Shown: positions 45,753-56,954, numbered from the stretch's first letter. The stretch is 57,129 bases of DNA from Bdellovibrionales bacterium (GCA_020434585.1 JAGRAN010000015.1:1-57129), one strand, 5' to 3'. A program made the numbers and translations. The notes: generated by a model from the letters alone, not told the origin.

Positions 45753-46049
45753 ATGCCGACGTACGAGTACGAAAGAGAAGACGGGACGCGCTTCGAAATA
45801 AAGCAAAAAATTACAGACGACCCGCTCGAGGTTTGCCCTGAGACTGGTCAGAAGGTGAAACGCCTATTGTCCGCGCCGGCATTCCACCTCAAGGGAACCG
45901 GTTGGTACAAGACCGATTACGCCGGTTCTTCCAGTTCCAGCAGCAGTCCTACAACCAGCTCATCTAGCAGCAGCAGCTCTACTACCGAGAAATCCAGCAC
46001 AAGCTCCTCTGATAGCTCAAGCAGCACAGCGTCAAGCAGCGACGACTAA
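45753..46049 (+). CDS. FmdB-like protein that has lost zinc ligands, with Ser-rich tail
   Basis: The 98-residue protein begins MPTYEYEREDGTRFEIKQKI and continues CPETGQKVKRLLSAPAFHLKGTGWYKTDYA, which is the FmdB zinc-ribbon family frame. The first CxxC of the family (YECxxCG) is replaced by EREDG and the second CPxCG by CPETG, so three of four zinc ligands are gone. The last ~40 residues are nearly all Ser/Thr with some Asp, as FmdB tails often are. It probably keeps the fold without zinc. Confidence 0.85.
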   Translation: MPTYEYEREDGTRFEIKQKITDDPLEVCPETGQKVKRLLSAPAFHLKGTGWYKTDYAGSSSSSSSPTTSSSSSSSSTTEKSSTSSSDSSSSTASSSDD

Positions 46050-46052
46050 TCT

Positions 46053-46700
46053 TTATAAGCCGAGTTGAGTGCGGCTTTTTAATGCGCGGTTAAGCGTGTT
46101 TTCAACGAAGCCACAGAGTACCGAGAAGCTGCGGCTAACATGATTTTCTGCCTGTGCGGGAGTCGGTTTGCCGCGCGCCGTCATCTCTTCCCACCAGGCG
46201 CGCAAATTCTCTGCATCTTCGAATGGCAGATGCGTCGGGTCATAGCCGCTCTCACGCAGTGTCTGCAGCAGAAAAAACACTATGCACTCATGCGCCTGCT
46301 GCGAAGTCGTGCTGCGATCTATTCCTGTGAGTACTGCCTTTAGAGGATTAAACAAGAGTGCGGCGTCCGGGTCGCCTTCGTGCGAAAGTGCTTCGGCAGT
46401 TTCGACAGCCAGCGAGGCTAGCGCAAACTTTCGCAGACTGCTGCGTAATCTGGGCCAAGGGGTTCTGTTTTGCATGCCGCTTAAGGTGTAGAGGTTGGAG
46501 CTGCCTCGCGGAGGACTGAGTTCGAACTCCGCGCAATCGAAAATATCCACACCGCCCATAAAGCGCTTTTTGCTTCTTCTTCCGCTGCGGGCGACAGCGC
46601 TAAGGCGGCCGAGTTCCGGTGAAAGGATTGTGACAATCAGATCTGCTTCGCGCAGAGCAGTGGCGCGAATGACTAGACCGCTGCACTTGCCGGAGCTCAT
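46053..46700 (-). CDS. recO: DNA repair protein RecO
   Basis: I start at ATG 46700, which shares a base with the mgtE stop (TGATG). The 215-residue protein has the RecO N-terminal OB fold (GLVIRATALREADLIVTILSPELGRLSAVARSGRRSKKRF) and helical middle. RecO helps load RecA at gaps with RecR. The zinc-finger Cys set of some RecO proteins is not seen. The convergent FmdB-like gene ends 3 bases away. Confidence 0.88.
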   Translation of the reverse strand: MSSGKCSGLVIRATALREADLIVTILSPELGRLSAVARSGRRSKKRFMGGVDIFDCAEFELSPPRGSSNLYTLSGMQNRTPWPRLRSSLRKFALASLAVETAEALSHEGDPDAALLFNPLKAVLTGIDRSTTSQQAHECIVFFLLQTLRESGYDPTHLPFEDAENLRAWWEEMTARGKPTPAQAENHVSRSFSVLCGFVENTLNRALKSRTQLGL

Positions 46701-48070
46701 CACCAATACTGCAGCAGCATTGTCGCCACTGTGAAATAAATGGTTATGCTAAGCAGATCCATCGAGGTAGTTACCAGAGGGCCAGAAGCAACCGCTGGAT
46801 CGACGCCGAAGCGGCGGAAGAATAGCGGCAGGATTGCGCCGAAGCTGCTGGCGCAGGTCATAGTTATTGTAATCGATAAGCCGACGATGATGCTAAGGAT
46901 GGGCTGCCGAAACAGTACGAATGCAGCACCCGCTAGCAGACAGCCGAAGATCAAACCCAGCGACAAGCCGGTTAGCGCTTCCTTCTTTATTCGACCGAAT
47001 GAGCGATGCTCGCTCACTTCCCCTGTTGCAATCCCTCTAACAGTAATTGTGCTCGACTGCGATCCGACGTTTCCCGCCATCCCGAAAACAACGGGCATGA
47101 AAAAAGCTAGGGCGACAATTTTTTCTAGAGTCGAAGCGAACTCTCCCAGCAGCAGTGCGCCGACCAATCCGCCGAGCCAGCTGGCTACAAGCCAGGGGAA
47201 CCTGCTCTTTATCGCCGACCAACTAGTTGACTGGGCGATGTCTTCATCCATCGTTCCCGCGAGCTTCAGCATATCTTCTGTGTGTTCATCTTCGATAACG
47301 TCCAGTACGTCATCGACCGTGATGATACCGAGAAGGGTATTGTCCGTCGGAGAAACGACCGGCAAGCTGGAAAAGTCGTAGTCAGCAATCATGCGGGCGA
47401 CCTTCTCTTGGTCATCTTCGGGGCTGACACTAACTATTTGCTCGTTCATTAATTCGCTAAGGAGTGTGTCAGGAGCGGCCGTTAGAATCTCCCGCAAAGA
47501 GCAAACTCCTTGGAGCACTTTATTCTCGTCGACAACATAGACATAGGTGAGGTCGATGTCCGGGTCGATTTCTTCGCTATGCAGCCTGCTGCGAATGTCT
47601 CGCAAAGTTTCGTCTGCTGTGAGGTAGGGCAAATACCTAAGACAAAGCGGAGTCATAATCCCGCCGGCGGTCTCCTCATCGTAGGCGAGGAGGTTTCGGA
47701 TTTGACGAGCTTGTTTGGGGCTGACTCTGCGAAGAATTGCAGTCTGTTTGCGGCGAGACAGCGTGGCGATAACATCCGCGGCGTCGTCTAATTCCAAACG
47801 GCGAATTACAGCGGCGATTCGCGGTTCGTCGAGCAGCTCGAGGGCGTGCTGGCGGATGTGGTCACTGCCGTAAGCAATCAGCTCCGAAATTTGGTCGAGG
47901 CCGCTGATCCGTTTGATCAGATCATCCTGGACATCGGCGGGAGCCGCGGTAATAACAGAAACCAGTTCGACCGGGTGCAGGTCGTTCAGCAGCTCATCAA
48001 GTTCCGCACTGCGATCTTCTTCGAGCAGTTGCAGCGCCTGAGATGAATGGTTATCTACTTCTGCACCCAT
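46700..48070 (-). CDS. mgtE: MgtE-type magnesium transporter
   Basis: The 456-residue protein has an N-terminal helical domain (~1-130) of MgtE N type (LLNDLHPVELVSVI), two CBS domains (~130-255, GIITVDDVLDVIEDEHTEDM) and five helices (~290-455) with MAGNVGSQSSTITVRGIATGEV, the MgtE pore motif region. It imports Mg2+ across the inner membrane and the soluble part senses cytosolic Mg2+. It is cotranscribed with recO. Confidence 0.95.
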   Translation of the reverse strand: MGAEVDNHSSQALQLLEEDRSAELDELLNDLHPVELVSVITAAPADVQDDLIKRISGLDQISELIAYGSDHIRQHALELLDEPRIAAVIRRLELDDAADVIATLSRRKQTAILRRVSPKQARQIRNLLAYDEETAGGIMTPLCLRYLPYLTADETLRDIRSRLHSEEIDPDIDLTYVYVVDENKVLQGVCSLREILTAAPDTLLSELMNEQIVSVSPEDDQEKVARMIADYDFSSLPVVSPTDNTLLGIITVDDVLDVIEDEHTEDMLKLAGTMDEDIAQSTSWSAIKSRFPWLVASWLGGLVGALLLGEFASTLEKIVALAFFMPVVFGMAGNVGSQSSTITVRGIATGEVSEHRSFGRIKKEALTGLSLGLIFGCLLAGAAFVLFRQPILSIIVGLSITITMTCASSFGAILPLFFRRFGVDPAVASGPLVTTSMDLLSITIYFTVATMLLQYW

Positions 48071-48272
48071 TGGTATGCTGAAATCCTTGGGTTGTATGTT
48101 TTTGAGGCCTTGGAAGTCGGAGTATTTTTGGCATAAATTTCAGCATTTTTCACGCGGATACTTAAACTTATTGTTGAACAGACGCGGCACCAGCAATTTT
48201 TTCGTTCTTGCTTTGTGGTGCGCCTTTGGCTCTGGTATCGCTAGGGTTTGAAGTGAGAGACAAAGATTTCCT

Positions 48273-49058
48273 ATGAAAAGACGTAGATTTAAAAAGCGAA
48301 TTAAAGTCGAGAACGCTGACTCCACAGATCAATTGGAAGTTGCGGACGCTGAGGATGCTATGGATGACGATGGTTTAGACGAGCTGGATCAGGATCAAGA
48401 ACTCGAAGATCAGGACGAAGAAATGTTTGCAGATGTCGTCGATTCTGAAGGCGAATCGGATTTTAGCAACGAACAGCAATCTGCCGCGCTCGATAAGTTG
48501 GCGGCCGAGCTTGAAGTAATTCGTGAAGAAGCGAAGCGGTATCAGGATGAGGCCCGCGAAAACTACGATAAGTTTCTGCGCGCTGTCGCTGAGATGGAGA
48601 ACGTTAAAAAACGTTCGAAAAAAGAACGCTCAGATCTACTGCGATATGCAGGCGAAGGGATGGCTCGGGAGCTGCTGGAGGTTCTTGATAGCTTGGAACT
48701 TGCGCTAAAACAGCGCGTTACAGAGGGTGAGCCGAATGATTTTTCTCGCGGCATCGAAATGATTCGCGATCAGTTTGTTTCTACTTTTGAGCGATTCGGA
48801 ATTAAAGGTGAGTCGGCGGTTGGGAAGCAGTTTGATCCGGAGCTGCACGAAGCTATGGTCTCTGTGCCAACAGGCGAACATCCTGCTGGGTCAGTCATCG
48901 AGGAATATAAAAAGTTATTTAGATTTCGCGACAAGCTGCTGCGTCCTGCGCAGGTAGTTGTTGCGTCGGCACCGGAAGGTGCTCAGGCAGCGTCGCCGAC
49001 GGAAGCGGAAAGTTCGTCTGAGGAAAGTGGTGAGTCAGGCGAGGCTGAGGTCGGATAA
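48273..49058 (+). CDS. grpE: Nucleotide exchange factor GrpE
   Basis: The 261-residue protein has the GrpE coiled coil (LDKLAAELEVIREEAKRYQDEARENYDKFLRAVAEMENVKKRSKKE) and C-terminal beta domain (GESAVGKQFDPELHEAMVSVPTGEHPAGSVIEEYKKLFRFRDKLLRPAQVVVA). The first ~80 residues are basic then very acidic (DELDQDQELEDQDEEMF). It releases ADP from DnaK. No CIRCE element is visible upstream. Confidence 0.95.
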   Translation: MKRRRFKKRIKVENADSTDQLEVADAEDAMDDDGLDELDQDQELEDQDEEMFADVVDSEGESDFSNEQQSAALDKLAAELEVIREEAKRYQDEARENYDKFLRAVAEMENVKKRSKKERSDLLRYAGEGMARELLEVLDSLELALKQRVTEGEPNDFSRGIEMIRDQFVSTFERFGIKGESAVGKQFDPELHEAMVSVPTGEHPAGSVIEEYKKLFRFRDKLLRPAQVVVASAPEGAQAASPTEAESSSEESGESGEAEVG

Positions 49059-49312
49059 AGCTCTAGAATACAAGGGAGAATGCAGCGAACGCTGGCAAAA
49101 AATTAGGGTAAATTGCTTGCGCTGGCTGGGAATAATGGTTACCGGACAGTAGGAAGCGAAAAGGGCGGGGGGCAGAAGCTGCTCCAATCCTGCGGATATC
49201 TTATCTAAGTATCCCAAAATGCTAACAAATAACCACTCGCTCGTGTTGTGTGCACAGCGACTGGTAGCCTGCGGGCGCAGATTTTAAGATTCATTTAGCG
49301 GAGGCTATATAA

Positions 49313-51262
49313 ATGGGCAAAGTTATCGGAATTGACCTCGGGACGACTAACTCGTGCGTAGCGGTAATGGAAGGGGGAGATCCTGAAGTAATTACCAACT
49401 CTGAAGGTGGACGGACGACTCCGTCAGTAGTCGCGGTTAACGACAAGGGCGAACGCCTGGTAGGTCAGATAGCGCGCCGACAAGCGGTGACGAACCCGAC
49501 TAATACAATCTTCGCAGTCAAACGTCTCATCGGCCGCAAGATTAGCTCAGAGCAAGTTTCTCGTGCGAAAGAAGTTCTTCCTTATGAAATCATTGCTACT
49601 GACAACGGCGATGCTGCAGTGAAGCTCGGCGACGAGATTAAAACTCCGCAAGAAATTTCATCTTACATTCTGACCAAGATGAAGCAGACAGCTGAGGATT
49701 ACCTCGGTGAGCCGGTGACTCAAGCGGTTATCACGGTTCCAGCATATTTTGACGACGCTCAGCGTCAGGCAACCAAGGACGCGGGGAAAATTGCCGGTCT
49801 CGAAGTACTGCGGATTATCAACGAGCCGACCGCGGCAGCCCTTGCTTACGGTCTTGATAAAACCGGCGATCGCAAAATTGCCGTTTTCGACCTCGGCGGT
49901 GGAACTTTTGATATTTCCATTCTTGAGCTTGGTGAAGGCGTGTTTGAAGTTAAGTCGACCAACGGCGATACGTATCTCGGCGGTGAAGATTTTGACTTGG
50001 AAATTGTTTCTTATCTCGCAGATGAGTTCAATAAAGATCAGGGAATAAACCTGCGCAACGATACGATGGCCCTGCAGCGTTTGAAGGAAGCTGCGGAGAA
50101 AGCCAAGCACGAACTATCCTCTGCTCTTGAAACAGATATCAATCTTCCGTTTATCACGGCGGACGCCTCTGGGCCTAAACACTTGAACGTCAAACTCAGC
50201 CGAGCCAAACTCGAAGCGCTTTGTGCAGAACTGCTTGAGAGAATTCAGGCTCCGTGCGAAACCGCGATTCGAGACGCTGGCTGCTCAGCTAGCGAGATTG
50301 ACGAAGTAATTCTTGTTGGCGGCATGACGCGTATGCCTGCGGTGCAGCAGCGAGTTCAGGCGATTTTTGGCCGTGCACCGAGTAAGGGCATTAACCCTGA
50401 CGAAGCAGTTGCTCTCGGCGCTGCCATTCAGGCCGGTGTTCTTCAAGGGGATGTGAAGGATGTGTTGCTGCTCGACGTGACACCGCTTAGTCTCGGAATC
50501 GAAACTCAGGGCGGTATCATGACCAAGCTGATCGATAAGAACACTACAATCCCGACTCGCAAAAGCCAGATTTTCTCCACTGCCGCTGACAACCAGCCGG
50601 CCGTGAGCATTCATGTGCTGCAAGGAGAGCGAGAGCTCGCCGGCGACAACAAAACTCTAGGCCGCTTTGAGCTTGTCGGAATTCCGCCTGCGCCGCGAGG
50701 TGTCCCGCAGATCGAAGTTACCTTTGACATCGACGCTAACGGAATCGTTCACGTTGGAGCAAAGGATTTGGGTACCGGCAAAGAGCAGTCGATTAAACTC
50801 ACTGCCAGCTCCGGACTAAATGAAGATGAAATCGATCGCATGGTCCGCGATGCGGAAGAGCACGCGACAGAAGACAAACGCCGCCGCGAAGGCATCGAGG
50901 AGCGCAACAAGCTTGACGGTCTGATTTACTCTACCGAGCAATCTCTTTCCCAGCACGGAGAGGCGCTATCCGCAGGTGATAAGTCTTCCGTAGAAGTTGC
51001 CCTAGCGGACGCGAAGAAAGTACTTGAAGAAACCGGAGCTGACGGTTCGACGTATAAGGCGGCTTCCGAGCGATTAACTTCCGCTGCACACAAGCTTGCT
51101 GAGCAGATGTATCAGTCAGCCACGAACAAGAGTGCCGAAGGTGCTGATGGCGCGGGTGCTGGCGGAGCAGGCTCCAACGGTGCCAGTGCAGGAGCGGCGG
51201 ACGCTGGCTCTGGAGACGATTCGGACGACGTGGTCGACGCGGATTTCGAAGAGGTTAACTAA
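49313..51262 (+). CDS. dnaK: Molecular chaperone DnaK (Hsp70)
   Basis: The 649-residue protein starts [21 protein letters not shown] with GGAGG 8 bases upstream. Other Hsp70 signatures are [19 protein letters not shown] and [17 protein letters not shown]. The substrate domain begins after [14 protein letters not shown]. The C-terminus is Gly/Ala-rich and ends [12 protein letters not shown]. The 255 bases between grpE and dnaK hold no gene that I can support. Confidence 0.98.
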   Translation: MGKVIGIDLGTTNSCVAVMEGGDPEVITNSEGGRTTPSVVAVNDKGERLVGQIARRQAVTNPTNTIFAVKRLIGRKISSEQVSRAKEVLPYEIIATDNGDAAVKLGDEIKTPQEISSYILTKMKQTAEDYLGEPVTQAVITVPAYFDDAQRQATKDAGKIAGLEVLRIINEPTAAALAYGLDKTGDRKIAVFDLGGGTFDISILELGEGVFEVKSTNGDTYLGGEDFDLEIVSYLADEFNKDQGINLRNDTMALQRLKEAAEKAKHELSSALETDINLPFITADASGPKHLNVKLSRAKLEALCAELLERIQAPCETAIRDAGCSASEIDEVILVGGMTRMPAVQQRVQAIFGRAPSKGINPDEAVALGAAIQAGVLQGDVKDVLLLDVTPLSLGIETQGGIMTKLIDKNTTIPTRKSQIFSTAADNQPAVSIHVLQGERELAGDNKTLGRFELVGIPPAPRGVPQIEVTFDIDANGIVHVGAKDLGTGKEQSIKLTASSGLNEDEIDRMVRDAEEHATEDKRRREGIEERNKLDGLIYSTEQSLSQHGEALSAGDKSSVEVALADAKKVLEETGADGSTYKAASERLTSAAHKLAEQMYQSATNKSAEGADGAGAGGAGSNGASAGAADAGSGDDSDDVVDADFEEVN

Positions 51263-51303
51263 GTAGGGGTTGTAAACCCTGGCGCTCTCGCTAGAGGTCA
51301 GCT

Positions 51304-52401
51304 GTGTCAAAGCGGGACTACTATGAAGTTCTCGGTGTGCCGAGGGATGCCTCGACGGACGCCGTAAAGAAGGCCTATCGCAAGGCCGCGCTGCAATTTC
51401 ATCCCGACCGCAACCCGGACAATCCGGAGGCTGAAGAGAAATTTAAGGAGGCGACAGAGGCTTACTCTGTGCTTTCCAATGCCGACAACCGTCGCAAGTA
51501 TGATCAATTCGGCCACGCAGCTTTTTCAAGCGGCGGTGGGGCCGGCTTCAGTGACTTTTCAGGATTCGAAGATATTTTCGGCGATATTTTCGGCGCCTTT
51601 TTTGGTACTGGCGGGGCTGCAAGAGCTCGCAGTGGTCGAGACCTGCGCTACAACCTTGAGATTACTCTGGAGGAAGCGGCAAGCGGTATCGAGAAGAACA
51701 TAGTTTTTTCCCGTGCAACTTCTTGCGGTGATTGTGGGGGAAACGGAGCAGCCAAAGGGACGTCCCCTGAAACTTGCAAACAGTGCAACGGCGCAGGTCA
51801 AGTGCGGATGCAGCAGGGCTTTTTTGCTGTAAGCAGAACTTGTCCAGTTTGTTCCGGTAGAGGGCAGATTGTCGTTAAGCCTTGTTCTTCATGCAGCGGG
51901 AGCGGACGCGTCAGTAGTGAAACGGAACTTTCAGTTAAAATTCCCGCAGGAATCGACGAAGGTCAGCGCCTGAAGCTTCGTGGGGAAGGAGAAGCGGCTC
52001 CCGGCGGAGGAATGGCTGGCGACCTCTATATTGTAATTTCAATTCAGCCGCATAAAGTTTTTGTCCGACAAGATTCGGAAATTATTTGTGAAGTCCCGAT
52101 TACCTATTCTCAGGCTGTGCTTGGCGGCGACACGATGGTCCCGACGCTGGATGGTGAGATTAACATGAAAATCCCTCCCGGAACTCCAACGGGCAAGACT
52201 TTCCGTCTTAAGGGAAAGGGTATAGTTGACATGCATAGCGGTCGACGTGGCGACCAGCATGTGAGAACGTATATCCACGTTCCGACAAACCTTACTGACA
52301 GGCAGAGGGAGCTGCTTGAAGAGCTGTCGGGCATTGAGGGGACACCGGCGGCCAATGATTCGCGGACTTTTTTCGACAAAGTTAAAGATCTTTTCGACTA
52401 A
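51304..52401 (+). CDS. dnaJ: Co-chaperone DnaJ (Hsp40)
   Basis: The start codon is GTG (51304). The 365-residue protein has the J domain with HPD (QFHPDRNPD), a Gly/Phe-rich linker, four CxxCxGxG zinc repeats ([32 protein letters not shown]) and the C-terminal substrate domain. It stimulates DnaK. 41 bases after dnaK. Confidence 0.97.
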   Translation: MSKRDYYEVLGVPRDASTDAVKKAYRKAALQFHPDRNPDNPEAEEKFKEATEAYSVLSNADNRRKYDQFGHAAFSSGGGAGFSDFSGFEDIFGDIFGAFFGTGGAARARSGRDLRYNLEITLEEAASGIEKNIVFSRATSCGDCGGNGAAKGTSPETCKQCNGAGQVRMQQGFFAVSRTCPVCSGRGQIVVKPCSSCSGSGRVSSETELSVKIPAGIDEGQRLKLRGEGEAAPGGGMAGDLYIVISIQPHKVFVRQDSEIICEVPITYSQAVLGGDTMVPTLDGEINMKIPPGTPTGKTFRLKGKGIVDMHSGRRGDQHVRTYIHVPTNLTDRQRELLEELSGIEGTPAANDSRTFFDKVKDLFD

Positions 52402-54358
52402 ATTTAATTTTCTACTGCTACTGCTGATGATGCACGCAGCGTGCAGCCCCGCGCCTCCGCGCAAACCATTCGATCATCCGCGCATCGAAGAGCAATCGAT
52501 GGCCGTTCAAACAGAACGCCGTCGCGTGCAGCGACAAATCCCAGTGCCGCCCTGGCAATTGTGGGCGCCGTCTGCGACAGACTCCCCGGAAATGGTTCAA
52601 GCGGCCAAGCTTGTCGAATCCGGCGACCTTGAGGGTGGTGCCGCTGCTTACGAACAGATCGAGCAGACTACTGCTGATTTGAAGATTCAAGAAGAAGCAC
52701 TGCTGCGCCGCTGTGGGACTTTGCTAAAGCTGGGTCAGTCGACTCGCGCGTTAAATGCGATTACTAGTTCGCTTTCCGGTTCCGCGGATCCTGCGGCTGT
52801 GATGACACCTAAGATGGCAATTTTGACAGCGTTCGCTTATTTGCAGCAGCGAAATGTAGACCAATCACTCGCGTGGTTTGGCGTTGCGCTGAAGAATGGC
52901 AATGGGACTGGCGAATCTTCGGTCCGCGCCAGAGCGGAGGCAACGCACATCATTCGCTCGCTTGAGGCAGAGCAGTTTAGCACCTATGCGTCGCGCTGGG
53001 AGGCGGATCCGCTCATGGGACCGCTGTTTGCAGCCGAGCAGCTGCGCCGCTCGCGCGGCGGGCGGCCGTATCCGCTTAAAATAGCGCATTACTTTGATCC
53101 CGAGTCCTATCAACCTGGATTCATCGAGGTGGCGGTGGAGACCGAAAAAGGCGAATTGCTTGGAGGCGAGCAGCAGCCGGCAATGTTTTCGTCAGAGGGT
53201 GAGCTTGTGATTGGGCTGCTTCTTCCGTTAAGCGGCAGATTCGGAGTTCACGGAGAGCGGGTCAAAGAAGGAGTTGAGCTGGCGGTGCGCCAGGCCCAGG
53301 CCAAGGGCGAACTTGTTCGGGTGCTAGTGGGCGACACTCAGGGTGAGCCAGGACCAGCTGTGACAGAATACGAACGCCTGGTGCTTGATGAGAAAGTTTC
53401 AATGGTGCTCGGTCCGCTGCTTGTTAAGACAAGCGAAGCTGTCGCGGATCGTTCGCGTGAACTGGGCGTACCGATTTTGACTTTTACAAAGCGCAGCGGG
53501 ATTCCTGAACGGAGTGCTACAGTATTCAGGCTTGGCGCAACCGCAGATGATCAAGTCTTTGAGCTAACGAGCTATGCTACGGAGCACCTCGGGCTGACGA
53601 CCTACTCAATTCTTTACCCAGAATCCGAATCGGGGCGTGAGCTAGCTACAAGATTTAATACTGACATAACCGAGCGCGGCGGGATAGTTTTGCAAACTGT
53701 TGGATACCTAGCGGACGACAGGGAAGGCATTGAACGCGCGGTTGAACAACTGCGGCAGGCGGTGCCACAAGCGGTGTTTGTAGCGGATTCGCTTGAGCAT
53801 TCCTTCCAGGTAATTGAGGCCGTACGGCGCTCGGACGAAGAGTATAAAGTTGACGACGAATCCGCCGAGCAAGCGGAGGCTGTAGACCAGAACGGGCCCA
53901 AACTTCGAAACGCCATGCTTCTCGGACCTGCCGCCTGGGATGATATGGTGGCGATTCAGGGCTTTGGCAAGCTGCTGGAAGGCGCGACCTACGTAACCCC
54001 ATTTTTTGCGCAAAGCGATGACCCAGAGGTGCGGTCCTTCGTAACAATGTTTCGCGACGTGTTCCAAGAGCAGCCTGGGCTGCTAAGTGCCCAAGGATTC
54101 GACGCTGCTAACCTACTTTTCGAACGACTTCCGGCTACTACAGCGGGTGCCAAAAACATCATAAATTTCCTGCAGGGTGCCGATAATACGTATAGGGGGG
54201 TAACCGGCTCGCTCTCGGTTCAAAGTAGCGGTAACATTGCAAGAAGAATGAGTGTTATCCGGTTGATATCTGGTGAGCCGGTGGAGGTTTTTTCTAAAGG
54301 AACTGTGACAGGCTATGTCGTCGAGCAGCAGGAAGCGCAAGTCAACTACACGCCGTAA
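52355..54358 (+). CDS. LppC/Peripla_BP_6-type lipoprotein (possible PBP activator)
   Basis: I start at ATG 52355, inside dnaJ by 47 bases; earlier starts lack a signal peptide logic. The lipobox region is [14 protein letters not shown]. The mature protein has TPR-like helices to ~residue 250, then a periplasmic-binding fold: [76 protein letters not shown]. This domain order (TPR plus type I binding protein) resembles LpoA/YraM, the lipoprotein activator of PBP1a. The role here is inference. Its end overlaps lon by 44 bases. Confidence 0.8.
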   Translation: MIRGLFSTKLKIFSTKFNFLLLLLMMHAACSPAPPRKPFDHPRIEEQSMAVQTERRRVQRQIPVPPWQLWAPSATDSPEMVQAAKLVESGDLEGGAAAYEQIEQTTADLKIQEEALLRRCGTLLKLGQSTRALNAITSSLSGSADPAAVMTPKMAILTAFAYLQQRNVDQSLAWFGVALKNGNGTGESSVRARAEATHIIRSLEAEQFSTYASRWEADPLMGPLFAAEQLRRSRGGRPYPLKIAHYFDPESYQPGFIEVAVETEKGELLGGEQQPAMFSSEGELVIGLLLPLSGRFGVHGERVKEGVELAVRQAQAKGELVRVLVGDTQGEPGPAVTEYERLVLDEKVSMVLGPLLVKTSEAVADRSRELGVPILTFTKRSGIPERSATVFRLGATADDQVFELTSYATEHLGLTTYSILYPESESGRELATRFNTDITERGGIVLQTVGYLADDREGIERAVEQLRQAVPQAVFVADSLEHSFQVIEAVRRSDEEYKVDDESAEQAEAVDQNGPKLRNAMLLGPAAWDDMVAIQGFGKLLEGATYVTPFFAQSDDPEVRSFVTMFRDVFQEQPGLLSAQGFDAANLLFERLPATTAGAKNIINFLQGADNTYRGVTGSLSVQSSGNIARRMSVIRLISGEPVEVFSKGTVTGYVVEQQEAQVNYTP

Positions 54359-56717
54359 ACCTAAGGGCGAAATGCTAGAGCTGCCTTTCGTACCCGTCTC
54401 TGAAGCCAGTATCTTTCCCGGTTCAGTTTTCTCTGTTCACGTGTCTCGCGTGGAGTTCACCCCCTCGGTCGATGAAGCAATTGCCGGCGGCGGCAGAATT
54501 ATTCTTGGATTTGAGTACGAGCCCGACAAGAAAGGCAACCTGGACGTTGATTCGATTGGTGTGATGGCTCACATCACGCATTGTGTGCGAACGGCTGCCG
54601 GTGAGCGGCACCTTAGAGTGCACGTCTTAAATCGCGTCGAGGTTCGTGAAGTTGTTTCCGCTAGTCCGAGTGTTTGGGTGAGAGCTGAGTCTCGTGACGA
54701 CCCAACTGAATTTGAGCTGACCGAAGAAGACGAAAAGCTCATGGCTGAATTTAAGGAAAACCTTACGCTGTTTTCCTCCTATGATTCTTCAGCAGAAGAG
54801 CACGTAGCTCTTTCTGAGGAAGTATATCATCCAGGGGTGCTGGCCGACCTCGCCGCCTCAGCGATGTCTTTGAAGGAAGAGGAAGCGCTAGGCGTGCTGC
54901 GGGAGCTCGATCCGCGCGCTCGGCTAAATATGGTTTACCACTTAATGCAGAACTTCCTTGACCGTGAATCGCTGCGAGAAAGAATTGCTAAGCGAGTTGA
55001 TAAGGCGCTTGAGCGCGAAGAATACGAACAGCTGCTGCGTGAACAGCTCCAACAGATTCGCACCGAGCTCGGCGAGGCCAATGATTGGGAAAATGATATT
55101 TCCGATTTGAAAGAAAGCCTGCGCAAACTCAAGATGCCCAAAGCAATTCGCCAGGAGGCAGAAACGCAGATACGCCGTCTACAGCAGCTTCACCCCGACA
55201 CGAGCGAAGCGGCGCTGGCCCGGACTTACTTGGATTGGATCGTTGACCTACCGTGGTCCAAACGCACCCGCGACAAGCTCGACCTTGCTCAGGCTCGCGC
55301 AATTCTCGATGAAGATCACTTCGGATTAGAGAAGACGAAGGAGCGAATTCTCGATTTTCTGAGCGTAAGAAAGTTAAACAAAAGTTTGCGCGGCCCAGTG
55401 CTGCTGCTAGTTGGACCGCCTGGCGTCGGTAAAACCTCGCTCGGCAAGTCAATCGCCCGCGCTCTTGGACGGAAGTTCGTTCGAGCGTCCGTGGGCGGAT
55501 TAAGGGATGAAGCCGAATTGCGCGGTCACCGCAAGACGTACGTTGGCGCGATGCCTGGTCGGATTATTCAAGGACTGAAAAACGCCAAGAGCAAGAACGC
55601 GCTGATGATGCTCGATGAGATTGACAAGATTGGTTCTGACTTTCGAGGGGATCCGGCGTCAGTAATGCTGGAGATACTCGACCCGGAACAGAACAACTCC
55701 TTTCAAGATCATTATTTGAATTTACCGTTTGATCTTTCTGAGGTGATGTTCATTGCCACAGCTAATGTGACGGACACAATTCCGCCCGCGCTGCTGGACC
55801 GAATGGAGGTGATAGAGCTTTCGGGTTACGCGCTTGAAGAAAAGCTCGAGATAGCAAAGCGCTATTTGCTCCCGCGTGCTCGAGAAGAAAACGGCCTGAA
55901 AGAATATAAAATAGAAGTTTCTGAGGATGCCGTTCGTGAAATGATTGCTGGTTATACCCGAGAATCCGGTGTGCGAGAACTCGGCCGAGTTGTCAGCAAG
56001 TTGTTCAGGAAGGTAGCTCGATTGGTTGCAGAGGGGGAAGAAGCTCCTACTAAAATCGGAAAGCAGAATGTCGCCAAGCTGCTTGGTCCGTCGGTTTACG
56101 TTGAAGATGAGAAGATAAGCGGCAACGTTATTGGTGTGGCAACTGGCCTAGCCTGGACGGCTGACGGCGGTGAAACTCTCGTTGTAGAAGCTGCTGTTAC
56201 ACCGGGGAAAGGTAATCTCGCACTTACCGGTCAGCTTGGCGAAGTGATGCGGGAATCTGCGCATGCCGCACTGACCTATATTCTCGCCAATGCGGCGGAA
56301 CTCGGAGTTGAGCCCGATTTTCTCAGCAACTCCAACGTGCATATTCACGTGCCGCATGGAGCAATACCGAAAGACGGGCCGTCTGCCGGCGTAACGATAG
56401 CAACGGCTCTGCTATCACTGCTGACCGATCGGCCGGTATCAAGCAATGTTGCGATGACGGGCGAAATTACGCTGCGTGGTCGAGTCATGGAAATCGGCGG
56501 GCTAAAGGAAAAGGCGCTGGCAGCAAAACGAGCCGACATACCGGTAGTGGTTATTCCGCACGCCAACAAGCGCGAAATTGAAAAGTTTCCGAAGTTTTTA
56601 ACAGACGCCGTTACTTTTGTAGCGGTGCGGGACCTGCGCGAAGTATTTGAAGTCGCATTGCTTGAGCGTACAAAGCTCAAGCGCAGCAAGCGCAAGACTC
56701 GCACAGTTCGAATTTAA
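54315..56717 (+). CDS. lon: ATP-dependent protease Lon
   Basis: The 800-residue protein has the N-terminal LON domain (LPFVPVSEASIFPGSVFSVHV), AAA+ domain with Walker A GPPGVGKTSLG (~368-378) and Walker B LMMLDEIDKIG, and the protease domain with catalytic Ser in KDGPSAGVTIATALLS and Lys in GGLKEKALAAKR. It degrades misfolded and regulatory proteins. The ATG overlaps the lipoprotein gene. The C-terminus is very basic (KLKRSKRKTRTVRI). It completes the grpE-dnaK-dnaJ-lon proteostasis group. Confidence 0.97.
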   Translation: MSSSSRKRKSTTRRKPKGEMLELPFVPVSEASIFPGSVFSVHVSRVEFTPSVDEAIAGGGRIILGFEYEPDKKGNLDVDSIGVMAHITHCVRTAAGERHLRVHVLNRVEVREVVSASPSVWVRAESRDDPTEFELTEEDEKLMAEFKENLTLFSSYDSSAEEHVALSEEVYHPGVLADLAASAMSLKEEEALGVLRELDPRARLNMVYHLMQNFLDRESLRERIAKRVDKALEREEYEQLLREQLQQIRTELGEANDWENDISDLKESLRKLKMPKAIRQEAETQIRRLQQLHPDTSEAALARTYLDWIVDLPWSKRTRDKLDLAQARAILDEDHFGLEKTKERILDFLSVRKLNKSLRGPVLLLVGPPGVGKTSLGKSIARALGRKFVRASVGGLRDEAELRGHRKTYVGAMPGRIIQGLKNAKSKNALMMLDEIDKIGSDFRGDPASVMLEILDPEQNNSFQDHYLNLPFDLSEVMFIATANVTDTIPPALLDRMEVIELSGYALEEKLEIAKRYLLPRAREENGLKEYKIEVSEDAVREMIAGYTRESGVRELGRVVSKLFRKVARLVAEGEEAPTKIGKQNVAKLLGPSVYVEDEKISGNVIGVATGLAWTADGGETLVVEAAVTPGKGNLALTGQLGEVMRESAHAALTYILANAAELGVEPDFLSNSNVHIHVPHGAIPKDGPSAGVTIATALLSLLTDRPVSSNVAMTGEITLRGRVMEIGGLKEKALAAKRADIPVVVIPHANKREIEKFPKFLTDAVTFVAVRDLREVFEVALLERTKLKRSKRKTRTVRI

Positions 56718-56721
56718 AGTT

Positions 56722-56874
56722 TTAGCGGACGCGCCATTCAGAAAAGCAGTAAATAAAAATTACCAAGCACAGAAAGGCATACTGTGGAAATTCGTCGTAT
56801 AAGTACAGTGTGCCGAACAATGCGCAAAGGGCGGCGCCGAGGAAGAAATTTTTAAGAAACTCGCGCGTGTTCAA
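56722..56874 (-). CDS. Small membrane protein
   Basis: A 50-residue frame from TTG 56874 (AGG 6 bases upstream; an in-frame TAG is just before) to TAA 56722. It has two hydrophobic stretches (~FFLGAALCALFGTLYLY and YAFLCLVIFIYCF) joined by DEFPQ and a basic end. It is convergent with lon, 4 bases from its stop. No family recognised; the non-ATG start lowers confidence. Confidence 0.45.
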   Translation of the reverse strand: MNTREFLKNFFLGAALCALFGTLYLYDEFPQYAFLCLVIFIYCFSEWRVR

Positions 56875-56954
56875 TTCCTACCTGCCAGAAAAAGTTGAGC
56901 CTAAAAGCTGAGCTTAAATCCTTTATACCCTGAAATTGATAAATAGAAGAAGGC

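Noticed and set aside
48071-48272. CIRCE or sigma-32 promoter before grpE
   Set aside because: I found no TTAGCACTC-N9-GAGTGCTAA dyad and no convincing CTTGAA/CCCCAT pair.
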